Source: Actinomycetota bacterium
Lineage (GTDB): Bacteria; Actinomycetota; Acidimicrobiia; Acidimicrobiales; Iamiaceae
Direction of reading: 5' to 3'
Length of the DNA: 51,607 bases
Assembly: GCA_019639075.1 (NCBI GenBank)
Contig: JAHBSO010000016.1
Span: 1-51,607 of the forward strand
Part shown: piece after piece, positions 16,165 to 24,249 of the stretch
How positions within the stretch are numbered: the first letter of the stretch is position 1
Layout: every line of letters begins with the position of its first letter
Notes under the pieces: generated by a model
Databases searched by the model: none
Told to the model about the DNA's origin: nothing
What the model saw: only the letters and a program-made list of their open reading frames with translations
Position numbers and translations under genes: made by a program

Positions 16165-17775
16165 TTGAGCGAACCGGAACCGACCATCGCGGCGCCACCT
16201 TCGCGACGGTCGCCCGCTCCGGCCGACGTGTTGTTCGCGGCCCTGGTCGTCGCGGCGGCGACGGTGTTCCTCCAGGCCGGTTCGCGGGCCTGGTTCTTCG
16301 CCGACGAGTGGGCCATGGCCGACCAGGTTCGGTCGACGAAGGGGATCTTCCACCCCTACAACGGGCACCTCAGCGTGCTCATCCTCTCGCTGTACCGGGT
16401 GCTGCTCGGCACGTTCGGGTTCGAGACCTACCTGCCCTACCGCATCGCCGGCGTCGCCAGCTTCGTGTCGGTCGGCGCCGCCATGTACGCCCTCGTGCGC
16501 CGCGAGGTCGGGGCGGTCGCCGCGGTCGTGGCCGGTGCCGTGGTGCTGTGGCCGCGCGGCGTCAGCATCGAACCGGGAGGGCTGAACCACTCGCTGGCCG
16601 CACTCGGTGCGGTCGTGTGCGCGGCCGGCCTCGTCGCTCCCGGTCGCCGACGCGACCTCGCGGTCGCCGGTGGACTGGCGTTCGCGCTGGCGTCGGCGGG
16701 GGGTGGCGTCGCGGTGGCCGCCGCCGCGATCGTCCACTCGGTGCTCACCCGGGCCCGCCGGCAGCGCTGGATCGCCGTGGTCGTCCCGGCGGCCGCATGG
16801 CTCGTCTGGTACGCGGTGGCCGTCGACGAGGATTCGGCCGCTGCCGACCTGCGCCCCGGCCTGATCGAGCTGGCCCGCGTGGCCGCCCGCGAATCGATCC
16901 GGTCGTTCTCGTCGATCACGTTGGGGAACCGGGTCGGCGGCGCGGTGGTCGCGCTGGTGGTGCTGGCGGTCCTCGTGGTGCGGCTCCGCCGCGGCCCGGC
17001 GGCCGCGGCCGGCACCGTCGGTTGGTTGGTGGGCCTCTACGTCTGGTGGTTCGGCCTGGCCTGGTCGAGGTGGCTGTTCCTCGACGAGCGCACGTTCCGC
17101 TACGAGTTCACCTCGTCGGTGCTGATCCTCCTGGCGCTGCTGCCGAGCCGGCGCCGGGTCGGCGACGTCGATCCGGTCGCGGCCGTGATCGACCGGTTGG
17201 TCCCCGAGCGGGTGGTGAGCGCGGTGCGGAGCCGGTGGGCGGCGCCGGTCGCGCTGGTCCTCGTGTCGGTGGCGCTCGTGCCGACGGTGCGGTCCGACGC
17301 GCAGGCGTGGGGCGACCTGTACGCCGACCTCGCCGTCGGCACCCGCAACCAGGTGGCCAGCGTGAGCTTCGGGCCCGACGCGGTCCCCGACGACGTCGTC
17401 CTGGGCTTCGCGATCGGTTCCCGCGAGGCGGGGACGGTGCGCGACCTGTTCGACCGGTTCGAACCGCCGTCGTGGAGCGGCGACTTCGACGAGTACGTGC
17501 AGCGGACGACCTCGCTGCGCGAGCCCTTCGTGTCGACCCTGACCTGCGACCCGGTCCGGGCCCGTGCGCAGGTGGAGGTGCGCCCGGCGGGCGAGGCGTT
17601 GGTGATCGCGCCCGAGGACCACGCGGTCAGCGTGGAGGTCGGCCGGTTCGGCGAGGCGCCGGTCCGGCGCACCACCCTCGATGCGGGTGACTCGGTGGTG
17701 GTGGTGATGACCCGCCAGGTGTCGGCGGAGCCGTGGACGGTGCGGGCCGAGGGGGCGTGCCTGGCGGCGCGCTGA
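16165..17775 (+). CDS. GT-C-like membrane glycosyltransferase
   Basis: 536 residues. TTG 16165 is chosen for its GGAGG Shine-Dalgarno; the frame is open further upstream without support. About ten membrane helices fill residues 20-390 (ADVLFAALVVAAATVFL; AAVVAGAVVLWP; VALVVLAVLVV). WFFADEW near 43-49 carries the acidic pair typical of the first outer loop of GT-C enzymes, and YLPYRIAGVASF follows. The last 140 residues form a soluble outer domain. A homolog is at 25186-26844 (WFFRDD, YLPYQM). Inferred to take a sugar from polyprenyl phosphate, probably supplied by the adjacent GtrB-like enzyme, and attach it to the exported glycan. A GtrC-like role is probable, not proven. Confidence 0.72.
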   Translation: MSEPEPTIAAPPSRRSPAPADVLFAALVVAAATVFLQAGSRAWFFADEWAMADQVRSTKGIFHPYNGHLSVLILSLYRVLLGTFGFETYLPYRIAGVASFVSVGAAMYALVRREVGAVAAVVAGAVVLWPRGVSIEPGGLNHSLAALGAVVCAAGLVAPGRRRDLAVAGGLAFALASAGGGVAVAAAAIVHSVLTRARRQRWIAVVVPAAAWLVWYAVAVDEDSAAADLRPGLIELARVAARESIRSFSSITLGNRVGGAVVALVVLAVLVVRLRRGPAAAAGTVGWLVGLYVWWFGLAWSRWLFLDERTFRYEFTSSVLILLALLPSRRRVGDVDPVAAVIDRLVPERVVSAVRSRWAAPVALVLVSVALVPTVRSDAQAWGDLYADLAVGTRNQVASVSFGPDAVPDDVVLGFAIGSREAGTVRDLFDRFEPPSWSGDFDEYVQRTTSLREPFVSTLTCDPVRARAQVEVRPAGEALVIAPEDHAVSVEVGRFGEAPVRRTTLDAGDSVVVVMTRQVSAEPWTVRAEGACLAAR

Positions 17776-17779
17776 GCGG

Positions 17780-18799
17780 TCAGATGCGCCCGTCGGCCTG
17801 GGCCTGGCGGATCCAGGGGATCACCTCGTCGAGCATCTCGTCGAGGGAGGTGTCGGCCTCGAAGCCGAGCACCTCCTTCGCCTTGTCCACCGACGGGATG
17901 CGTCGGTTGACGTCGTACTCGTAGGCCGGGTCCGAGACGATCTCGAGCGGCCGGTCGCCGTTGATCTTGCGCCAGATCACCTCGGCCAGCTCGAGGACGG
18001 AGGTGGCCACCGGCGTCGACAGGTTGAAGTCCTCGTTGAGGGCCGCCGGGTGCTCCATGGCCGTGACGATGCCCCGGGCGAGGTCGCCGCCGTAGGTGTA
18101 GCAGCGGATCTGCGACCCGTCGCCGAGGATGTGGAGCGGGTCCTGGCCCTTCAGCACCTTCTGCACGAGGTCGGGCACGACGTGGCTCATGGCCAGCTTG
18201 ACGTTGCCGCTGGCCACCTCGACGTCGCCGAGGGCGCGGGCCTCGCCGATGCCGACGCAGTTGAACGGGCGGCAGATCGTGTACGGGAGCTGGTACTGGT
18301 CCCAGGCGGCCCGGGCGAAGTACTCGACGGCCAGCTTCTGGAAGCCGTAGGACGACAGCGGCGGGGCGATCTCGCGCTCGGACCCCTCGACGGAGGGCCA
18401 GACGTCGGTGGACTCGAACACCATCGACGAGCTGAGGTAGGTGACCTTCTGGAGCTTCCCCTCCGAGTGGGCCTTGATGGCCGCGTCGCACGAGGCGGCC
18501 ATGATGCGCTCGTTCGTGGCCAGCAGGTCGTACGCGTAGGCGTGGAAGTACGAGATGCCGCCGATCATCGCCGCGCCGGCGATGAAGTGGTCGCAGTCCG
18601 ACAGGAGCTCGGTCATGAGCTCGACGTCCTGCGCGTCGCCCTCGACGAGGCGATAGTTGGGATCGTCGTCGTAGGACTTCTCGACCTTGCCGTACTTGGA
18701 GAAGTTGTCGATGCCGACGACCTGGTGGCCGCGGGCGAGGAGCTCCTGGACGACGTAGCCGCCGATGAAGCCGGACGAACCACTGACGAGAACGTTCAT
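17780..18799 (-). CDS. NDP-sugar epimerase/dehydratase (extended SDR)
   Basis: 339 residues. NAD-binding GSSGFIGG at the N terminus, SSSMVFES as the catalytic Ser strand, YGFQKLAVEYF (Tyr-x3-Lys), CRPFNCVG and a substrate-binding C-terminal half. The family includes UDP-sugar 4-epimerases, decarboxylases and 4,6-dehydratases; sequence alone does not decide. ATG 18799 overlaps the stop of the upstream GT2 gene (ATGA). It is the third gene of an operon with a nucleotide-sugar dehydrogenase, which favours a UDP-uronic acid substrate: epimerisation or decarboxylation of the dehydrogenase product. Soluble, cytoplasmic. It converges on the GT-C-like gene with a four-base gap. Confidence 0.85.
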   Translation of the reverse strand: MNVLVSGSSGFIGGYVVQELLARGHQVVGIDNFSKYGKVEKSYDDDPNYRLVEGDAQDVELMTELLSDCDHFIAGAAMIGGISYFHAYAYDLLATNERIMAASCDAAIKAHSEGKLQKVTYLSSSMVFESTDVWPSVEGSEREIAPPLSSYGFQKLAVEYFARAAWDQYQLPYTICRPFNCVGIGEARALGDVEVASGNVKLAMSHVVPDLVQKVLKGQDPLHILGDGSQIRCYTYGGDLARGIVTAMEHPAALNEDFNLSTPVATSVLELAEVIWRKINGDRPLEIVSDPAYEYDVNRRIPSVDKAKEVLGFEADTSLDEMLDEVIPWIRQAQADGRI

Positions 18800-19509
18800 T
18801 GCAACCTCGGCCCGAAGGCGTAGCGATACCACCGCAGGTAGCGGGGCAACCAGGACCAGACCTGGAAGTTCGATTGGCCCACCGTGCGGTCCAACCAGAT
18901 CGTCGGGAGCTCGGCGACCGGCTGACGATACCGCCTGGCCTTCGCCACCATCTCGAGACCCAGCTCGAAGCCGGTGTCGGACTCGATGCCGACCCGCTGC
19001 ACGAAGGCGCGGTCGTAGGCCTTGAACGAGTTGGTCGCGTCGCGGGTGCCGACCCGGCCGAACCAGTACAGCGACAGGCCGGCGCCGCGGGACATGATCC
19101 GCTTCACGAACGGTCCGCCGACCTGCTGGCCGCCCTTGGCGTACCGGGAGGCGGCGGCGACCACGACGCCCCGCTCCACGAGGTGCGCGAGGGCCTCGAC
19201 CTGCTGGGGGTCGTCGCTGCCATCGGCCATCGTGATCACCACGATGTCGGCGGCGGCGTGGTCGATCCCGAAGCGCATCGCGTTGGCCGGCCCGTTCCCG
19301 TAGGTGTTGTGCGTGGGGACGAGCTGCGGCTCCTCCTCCGCGTAGTCGACCAGGTGGCGCCGGGTGGTGTCCTCCTCGGTGTCGTACACCGCGAGCACCT
19401 CGCAGGGCATGGTCAGCGAGTCGAAGAGGCGGTCGAGGAACGGCCGGATCTCCTCGCCCTCGTTGTAGACGGGGACGACGATCGACAGCCGCGGGGCCAC
19501 GGTGCTCAC
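18796..19509 (-). CDS. Family 2 glycosyltransferase, DPM1-like, without membrane anchor
   Basis: 237 residues from GTG 19509, overlapping the dehydrogenase stop (GTGA). The GT-A core reads LSIVVPVYNEGEEI, VLAVYDTEEDT where DDGS is usual, NAMRFGIDHA, and ITMADGSDDP (metal site near 95). KGGQQVGGPFVKRIMSRGAG, TNSFKAYDR and GFELGLEMVAKA recall polyprenyl-phosphate mannose synthases. It has no C-terminal membrane helices and ends with an aromatic-rich LPRYLRWYRYAFG. Because it sits between a nucleotide-sugar dehydrogenase and an epimerase, the donor is probably the uronic acid derivative made by them, and the acceptor a lipid carrier; both are inferred. Confidence 0.82.
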   Translation of the reverse strand: MSTVAPRLSIVVPVYNEGEEIRPFLDRLFDSLTMPCEVLAVYDTEEDTTRRHLVDYAEEEPQLVPTHNTYGNGPANAMRFGIDHAAADIVVITMADGSDDPQQVEALAHLVERGVVVAAASRYAKGGQQVGGPFVKRIMSRGAGLSLYWFGRVGTRDATNSFKAYDRAFVQRVGIESDTGFELGLEMVAKARRYRQPVAELPTIWLDRTVGQSNFQVWSWLPRYLRWYRYAFGPRLQ

Positions 19510-20690
19510 GCGCGGGGGACGACGTTCCACACGTCGAACACCGGGACCTGCGGGGCCAGCGACGCGTAGGCCTTGTGCGGTGCGGCGACGACGAGGACAT
19601 CGGCCTGCTCGAGCACGAGGTCGAGCGGCTCGAGGTCGTCGTCGACGGTGACGTAGGGGTCGGTGCACAGGACCCGACCGGCCCGCAGCTTGAGCAGGCG
19701 CTTCAGCTTGTAGCTGAGGCTGGAGCGGATGTCGTCGGACTCGCCCTTGAACGCCATGCCGAGCAGGCCGACGGTGGCCTCGGAGAGGTCGTGCTCCTTC
19801 TCGATCTGGTCGACCAGGTAGGCCGGGAGGCCCTCGTTGACCAGCATCGAGGCGTGCCCGAGCATGAAGTTGTTCCGGTTGAACGCCGCGAGCTGCATCG
19901 TGTCCTTGAGCAGGCACGGGCCGGCGGCCAGGCCGGCGCCGGGGATGTCCGCGGCCCGCGGGTAGTCCTCGCTCATGGCGGCCCGGATCCGGTCGAAGTC
20001 GGCGCCGAAGTCGGTGGCGATCATGTAGAGCTGGTTGGCGGCGGCGAAGCGGATGTAGCGCCAGGTGTTGGTGAACAGCTTGGCGAGCTCGGCCTCCTCG
20101 ATCGACAGCGGGATCGTCTTGGCCGTGAGGTGGCCGAAGAGGGCGCTCGCCCGTTCGATCGCCTCCGGGGTGCGTCCGGACACGATCTGGGGCAGCGAGT
20201 ACAGCTCCTCCATGGCCTTGCCCTCGGCGATGCGCTCGGGGCAGAAGGTCACCTCGAGCTGCTTGCCGTGCTGCGCGAGGAGGCGCTCGACCAGCGCGGT
20301 GACGCCCGGGTACACGGTGCTGCGCATCACGAGGTGCTGACCGTCCCTGAGGTGGTCGACCATGAGCTCGATGGCCTGGACGACCGCGCCCGGGTGGGGG
20401 TTGAGGTGCTCGTCGACCGGGGTGCCGACGACGACGACCACGTGGTCGGCGTGGCTGACCGCATCGGGATCGGTGCTGGCCTCGAGCGTCCCGGCGGCGA
20501 GCACGCGGGCGAGGACCGCCTCGGCGTCCTTCTCGAAGAACGGCATCTTGCCGGCCCGGACGGTGTCGACGGCGTTCGCGTCGATGTCGTAGAGGGTCAC
20601 CTGGAGCCCAGCGTCGGCGAAGGCCAGGCCCAGCGGCAGGCCGACGTGGCCGCACCCTCCGACGACGACCACTCGATCGCTCGATTCCAC
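19506..20690 (-). CDS. UDP-sugar 6-dehydrogenase (UDP-Glc/UDP-ManNAc dehydrogenase family)
   Basis: 394 residues. N-terminal Rossmann VVVVGGCGHVGLPLGLAFA, then VVVVGTPVDEH, MRSTVYPGVT, CPERIAEGKA, the central domain with AELAKLFTNTWRY, and the catalytic Cys in GAGLAAGPCLLKDT (near 260). The C-terminal UDP-binding domain has GLLGMAFKGESDDIRSS. All catalytic elements are present. The enzyme oxidises C6 of a UDP-hexose twice with NAD to give the uronic acid. FCPERIAEG and the overall length resemble the WecC/TviB branch, so UDP-ManNAc or UDP-GlcNAc is as likely as UDP-Glc. GTG 20690 starts an operon of three overlapping genes. It is divergent from the propeller protein gene. Confidence 0.9.
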   Translation of the reverse strand: MESSDRVVVVGGCGHVGLPLGLAFADAGLQVTLYDIDANAVDTVRAGKMPFFEKDAEAVLARVLAAGTLEASTDPDAVSHADHVVVVVGTPVDEHLNPHPGAVVQAIELMVDHLRDGQHLVMRSTVYPGVTALVERLLAQHGKQLEVTFCPERIAEGKAMEELYSLPQIVSGRTPEAIERASALFGHLTAKTIPLSIEEAELAKLFTNTWRYIRFAAANQLYMIATDFGADFDRIRAAMSEDYPRAADIPGAGLAAGPCLLKDTMQLAAFNRNNFMLGHASMLVNEGLPAYLVDQIEKEHDLSEATVGLLGMAFKGESDDIRSSLSYKLKRLLKLRAGRVLCTDPYVTVDDDLEPLDLVLEQADVLVVAAPHKAYASLAPQVPVFDVWNVVPRA

Positions 20691-20841
20691 CAGCCGCCAT
20701 CCCTTCGGTCCGTAGAGGTGGAAAGGGTGGCAGAGGCCATCGCAGCGCGCAACTACCCCTCCCGTCGACGACGTCGCCGGCCGCCCGTGGGCTAGACATG
20801 CCGCCTCGGAAGCGATCGTTCACGACGAGGGGGCCGTTCCG

Positions 20842-23181
20842 ATGCGACGAGCGGGAAGGGTTGTCTCGGCACTCGTGGTGCTGCTCGGTGTGCTCTGCTG
20901 GGCCCCACGCCCGGCGGGCGCCCACACGCCCCACGACGTCATCAACGGCCTCGCGCTGTCGCCACGGTTCGCGAGCGATGCGACCGTGTACACGATCTCG
21001 CGCGAGTACCTGCTGAAGTCGACCGACGGTGGGACGACGTGGAAGCGGCTCAACCGCGGGCTCGACAACAAGTTCCAGTTGTCCTCGGTGCAGATCGACC
21101 AGCAGGACCCCGATCGCCTGTACGCGTCGTCGCGCGGCGACGGCGTGTTCCGGAGCGACGACGGGGGCGCGTCGTGGGAGCGGACGGCCTCCCTGGGCAA
21201 GGGCCGTTCCAGCGTCCTGCACCTCCGGGTGTCGCCCCACGACGGTGACCACCTGTACGCGACGTCACCGGAGCAGGGCGTGACCGAGACGACCGACGGC
21301 GGTCGATCGTGGAAGGCGGTGGCCGGCTTCGAGCGCACCGCGGTCGGCGCGGTGGCGTTCGATCCGACCGACCCCGACGTGGCGTACATGGGGACCGGCC
21401 TCGGTCTCCGGCGCACGTCCGACGGGGGTGCGTCCTGGGAGCCCGTGGGGAGCGGCGTCCTCCGCGGCGCCGAGGTGCACGACATCGCCGTGGTGGACGA
21501 CGGGGCGTTCGCGCTCGTGGGAACCGACGCGGGGCTGTTCCGCCTCACGGGCGACGACCTGGAACCCATCGGCGAGGGCATCGAGGACGCCGACATCACC
21601 ACGGTGGGCGAGACCGGCGACACGCTGCTGGCGGTGTCGTGGACCGAGGGTCCCTACCGGAGCACCGACGGCGGCGACTCGTGGACCCTCGTGGACGAGG
21701 GGCTCACGACGACGAAGATGGCGGCCGACGTCGGGCGCCCCGACTTCGACGGCCTCGCCGCGTCGCCCGATCACGACACCGTGCTCCTCGGCGGCTTCGA
21801 CGGGTTGTTCCACTCGACCGACGTCGACGCAGGTTGGGAAGAACTCACGACCCAGGACTCGACGAACCTGGTCTCGCTCGCGGTGTCGCCGAACTACGCC
21901 GAGGACGGGTCGGTGCTGGTGACCACCTACGTCAACGGCCCCAAGCTGTCGACCGATCACGGCGACACCTGGACGGGGCTCGGCCCCGGGGTGGCCTTCC
22001 AGTACGACTACCTGCGCGAACCCGACTACTACACGCGGCTCACGGGGTCGCTGTTCGCGCCCGACTACGCGACGAGCGGACGGCTCTACACGATGTCGCG
22101 CGGCTACCTGTTCACCACCGACGACCCGGCGACGCCGTGGACGGGGGAGGTGGTCGACGACCTGATCGTCCCCGACCCGCCGCCGGACTACCTGATCCCG
22201 GGGTTCTCCCCCGACTACGCCGAGGATCGGACCCTGATCGCCGGGACCGACAGCGGCCGTCTGCTCCGCATGGTGGGTGACGGCGACCTCGAGATGTTCG
22301 ACGACATCGGCGAGGAGATCCTGGCCCTGGTCCCGGCGCCGGACTTCGAGGAGGACGGCACCTACTTCCTCGCGACCGCGACGGGCATCTACCGCGGCGG
22401 GAGCGACGCCCATCCGGAGGCGTTCGCCGGTTCACCGACGAACGCCACGAGCCTCGCGGTGTCGCCGGGGTTCGCCGACGACGGCACGATCTTCGTCGGT
22501 ACCAAGCGCGGGCTGTTCGTCACCCGGGACGCCGGAGCGACCTGGGACGAGGTCCCGTGGTCCACCGGAGCCGCGCACCCCTACGTCGAGTCCGTCGTCC
22601 TCTCGCCCTCCTACGCGGACGACGGCTTCGCACTGGTCAGCGAACGGGGCCACGGGCTGTCCCGCAGCACCGACGGGGGAGACACGTGGGCGACGACGGG
22701 ACAGGACCTCCTCGACCAGAACGTGGTCCTGAGCAGCTTCTACCACCCGACCGGTGAACCCATCGCGTTCTCGCCGGACTTCGCGAAGGACCGCACCATC
22801 TTCGGCACCGCCGAGACCGTCCTCTACCGATCCACCGATGCCGGAGCGACGTGGACCCCGCTCGACATCCCCAAGTCGACCCATCCCCTCACCGCGGAAT
22901 CGGCACCGGGCGGGCTCATCGAGCCCGACTTCGAGGCCGCCCACGCCGGCCACAGCGGCACGACGGCGCAGTCGACGAGCGATGCGCCGGGCACCACGTT
23001 GCTCCTGACCCCGCGGCGGGTGCTCGCGTCGCTGCTCGCCGCGGCGGTCGTCTTCGCGGCGTTGAGCCTTCGGGGTGTGACCCGCCGATTGAGCCCGAAG
23101 GTCCTGGCCCTCGGGTTCAACGCCGCCTGCGGCCTGGTGGTGCTGCTCCTCGCCCTCTTCGTCCTCGGGCGTCGGGGCTAG
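20842..23181 (+). CDS. Secreted, membrane-anchored Asp-box beta-propeller protein
   Basis: 779 residues. ATG 20842 has GAGGGGG upstream. A signal peptide covers 1-27 (hydrophobic SALVVLLGVLCWAP, AxA-type site ending AGA). About ten BNR/Asp-box motifs follow, for example STDGGTTW, SDDGGASW, TTDGGRSW, STDHGDTW, TRDAGATW and STDAGATW, alternating with a second repeat of the form SPxYAxDGT. This is a sortilin/YCF48-like pair of propellers. The C terminus has two hydrophobic stretches (about 730-750 and 757-776) and ends RRG, which could anchor it. The Asp boxes are structural in sialidases and sortilins; no sialidase catalytic set is evident. Role inferred: outer-surface glycan binding, processing or assembly scaffold. 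Confidence 0.82.
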   Translation: MRRAGRVVSALVVLLGVLCWAPRPAGAHTPHDVINGLALSPRFASDATVYTISREYLLKSTDGGTTWKRLNRGLDNKFQLSSVQIDQQDPDRLYASSRGDGVFRSDDGGASWERTASLGKGRSSVLHLRVSPHDGDHLYATSPEQGVTETTDGGRSWKAVAGFERTAVGAVAFDPTDPDVAYMGTGLGLRRTSDGGASWEPVGSGVLRGAEVHDIAVVDDGAFALVGTDAGLFRLTGDDLEPIGEGIEDADITTVGETGDTLLAVSWTEGPYRSTDGGDSWTLVDEGLTTTKMAADVGRPDFDGLAASPDHDTVLLGGFDGLFHSTDVDAGWEELTTQDSTNLVSLAVSPNYAEDGSVLVTTYVNGPKLSTDHGDTWTGLGPGVAFQYDYLREPDYYTRLTGSLFAPDYATSGRLYTMSRGYLFTTDDPATPWTGEVVDDLIVPDPPPDYLIPGFSPDYAEDRTLIAGTDSGRLLRMVGDGDLEMFDDIGEEILALVPAPDFEEDGTYFLATATGIYRGGSDAHPEAFAGSPTNATSLAVSPGFADDGTIFVGTKRGLFVTRDAGATWDEVPWSTGAAHPYVESVVLSPSYADDGFALVSERGHGLSRSTDGGDTWATTGQDLLDQNVVLSSFYHPTGEPIAFSPDFAKDRTIFGTAETVLYRSTDAGATWTPLDIPKSTHPLTAESAPGGLIEPDFEAAHAGHSGTTAQSTSDAPGTTLLLTPRRVLASLLAAAVVFAALSLRGVTRRLSPKVLALGFNAACGLVVLLLALFVLGRRG

Positions 23182-23216
23182 AGCCGCGCGCTCGGGTCGG
23201 CCACCCACGGCATCGG

Positions 23217-23222
23217 TAACCT
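23217..23222 (+). promoter_or_regulatory. Leaderless -10 box of the second PhyH gene
   Basis: TAACCT is followed by exactly six bases and then ATG 23229, with no Shine-Dalgarno sequence. This matches the leaderless layout seen at 13623, 13663 and 16096. Confidence 0.55.
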
Positions 23223-23228
23223 GCACCC

Positions 23229-24248
23229 ATGTCCACCCCGCCAGCGACCGTGCAGGACGCGCTCGACCGCAGCGGCGCCCTGGTCGAGCAGCGCCGGGTC
23301 CGCGAGGCGATCACTCTCCTCACGGAGGCGAACCGGGCCGTCCGCGACCCGCTCGTGGAGGCCCGCCTGGTGGAGATCCGCCACGAGGGGTTCGACGCGA
23401 TCGATCGCGCGAACCCCGATCCGCCCGACCGCGTCGTGGCCGGAGCCACCAATCCGGCGCTGGTCGAGCGTCGGGCGGCCGACCTCGACGTCGAGGTGCT
23501 CCGCGAGGACCTCGCGTCGCAGGGGTGCGTCCTCGTCCGCGGGCTGGTCGACGAGGCCGAGGCGACCCGGCTCGCGGCCGGCATCGACGCCGCGCTCGAC
23601 GGGTTCGACCGGTACGGCTCGGACGATCCGGCCGAGGCCGGCTGGCACACGCCGTTCCGACCCCGCCCGGGCGCGTACCGCGTCGGCGGGCGACGCACCT
23701 GGGTCCGCTCCAGCGGTGCGGTGTGGACCGCCGACGCGCCGCGCATGCTCTTCGAGCTGACCGAGCTCGTCGAGCGCACCGGCATCGGCGCCCTGGTCAC
23801 CGAGTACCTCGGCGAGCGCCCGGCACTGTCGGCCAACAAGTGCACACTCCGGCGGGTTCCGCTCACCGCCATGGCCGGCTGGCACCAGGACGGCGCGTTC
23901 CTCGGTGAGGAGGTGCGGTCGCTCAACCTCTGGCTGGGGCTCACGCCCTGCGGCGTCGACAGCCCCGGACTCGACCTCGTGCCCCGCCGCATCGACCGCA
24001 TCGTCGAGACCGGCACCGAGGGGGCGATCTTCGACTGGTCGGTCGCGTCGGACGTCGTGGCCCGGGAGGCCGTCGAGGCCCCGGTCGTCCGCCCCGAGTT
24101 CCGGGCGGGCGACGCGCTGCTGTTCGACCACATGTTCCTGCACAGCACCGCGGTGACCGACGCGATGGTCCGCGAGCGGTACGCGATGGAGACCTGGTTC
24201 TTCGCCCCCTCCGCGTACCCCGAGGGCCAGATCCCCCTGGTGCTCTGA
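23229..24248 (+). CDS. PhyH-type Fe(II)/2-oxoglutarate dioxygenase (second copy)
   Basis: 339 residues from ATG 23229 behind a leaderless -10 box. The iron site HxD is in GWHQDGAFLGEE (His near 219, Asp near 221); the distal His lies in DHMFLHSTA (near 304); RYAMETWFF supplies the Arg expected for 2-oxoglutarate. The N-terminal 65 residues (ALDRSGALVEQRRVREAITLL) form the same tetratricopeptide-like helical extension as in the 10246-11286 paralog, and VLVRGLVDEA and LGLTPCG also align. One base separates its stop from the GTG of the following GT2 gene, so the two are cotranscribed. The substrate is unknown; oxidation of a glycan residue or acyl group is inferred from context. Confidence 0.85.
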   Translation: MSTPPATVQDALDRSGALVEQRRVREAITLLTEANRAVRDPLVEARLVEIRHEGFDAIDRANPDPPDRVVAGATNPALVERRAADLDVEVLREDLASQGCVLVRGLVDEAEATRLAAGIDAALDGFDRYGSDDPAEAGWHTPFRPRPGAYRVGGRRTWVRSSGAVWTADAPRMLFELTELVERTGIGALVTEYLGERPALSANKCTLRRVPLTAMAGWHQDGAFLGEEVRSLNLWLGLTPCGVDSPGLDLVPRRIDRIVETGTEGAIFDWSVASDVVAREAVEAPVVRPEFRAGDALLFDHMFLHSTAVTDAMVRERYAMETWFFAPSAYPEGQIPLVL

Positions 24249-24249
24249 G

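Noticed and set aside
20842..23181. Sialidase annotation based on Asp boxes
   Set aside because: Asp boxes are structural and occur in many propellers; no Arg triad or catalytic Asp/Tyr/Glu arrangement can be identified.
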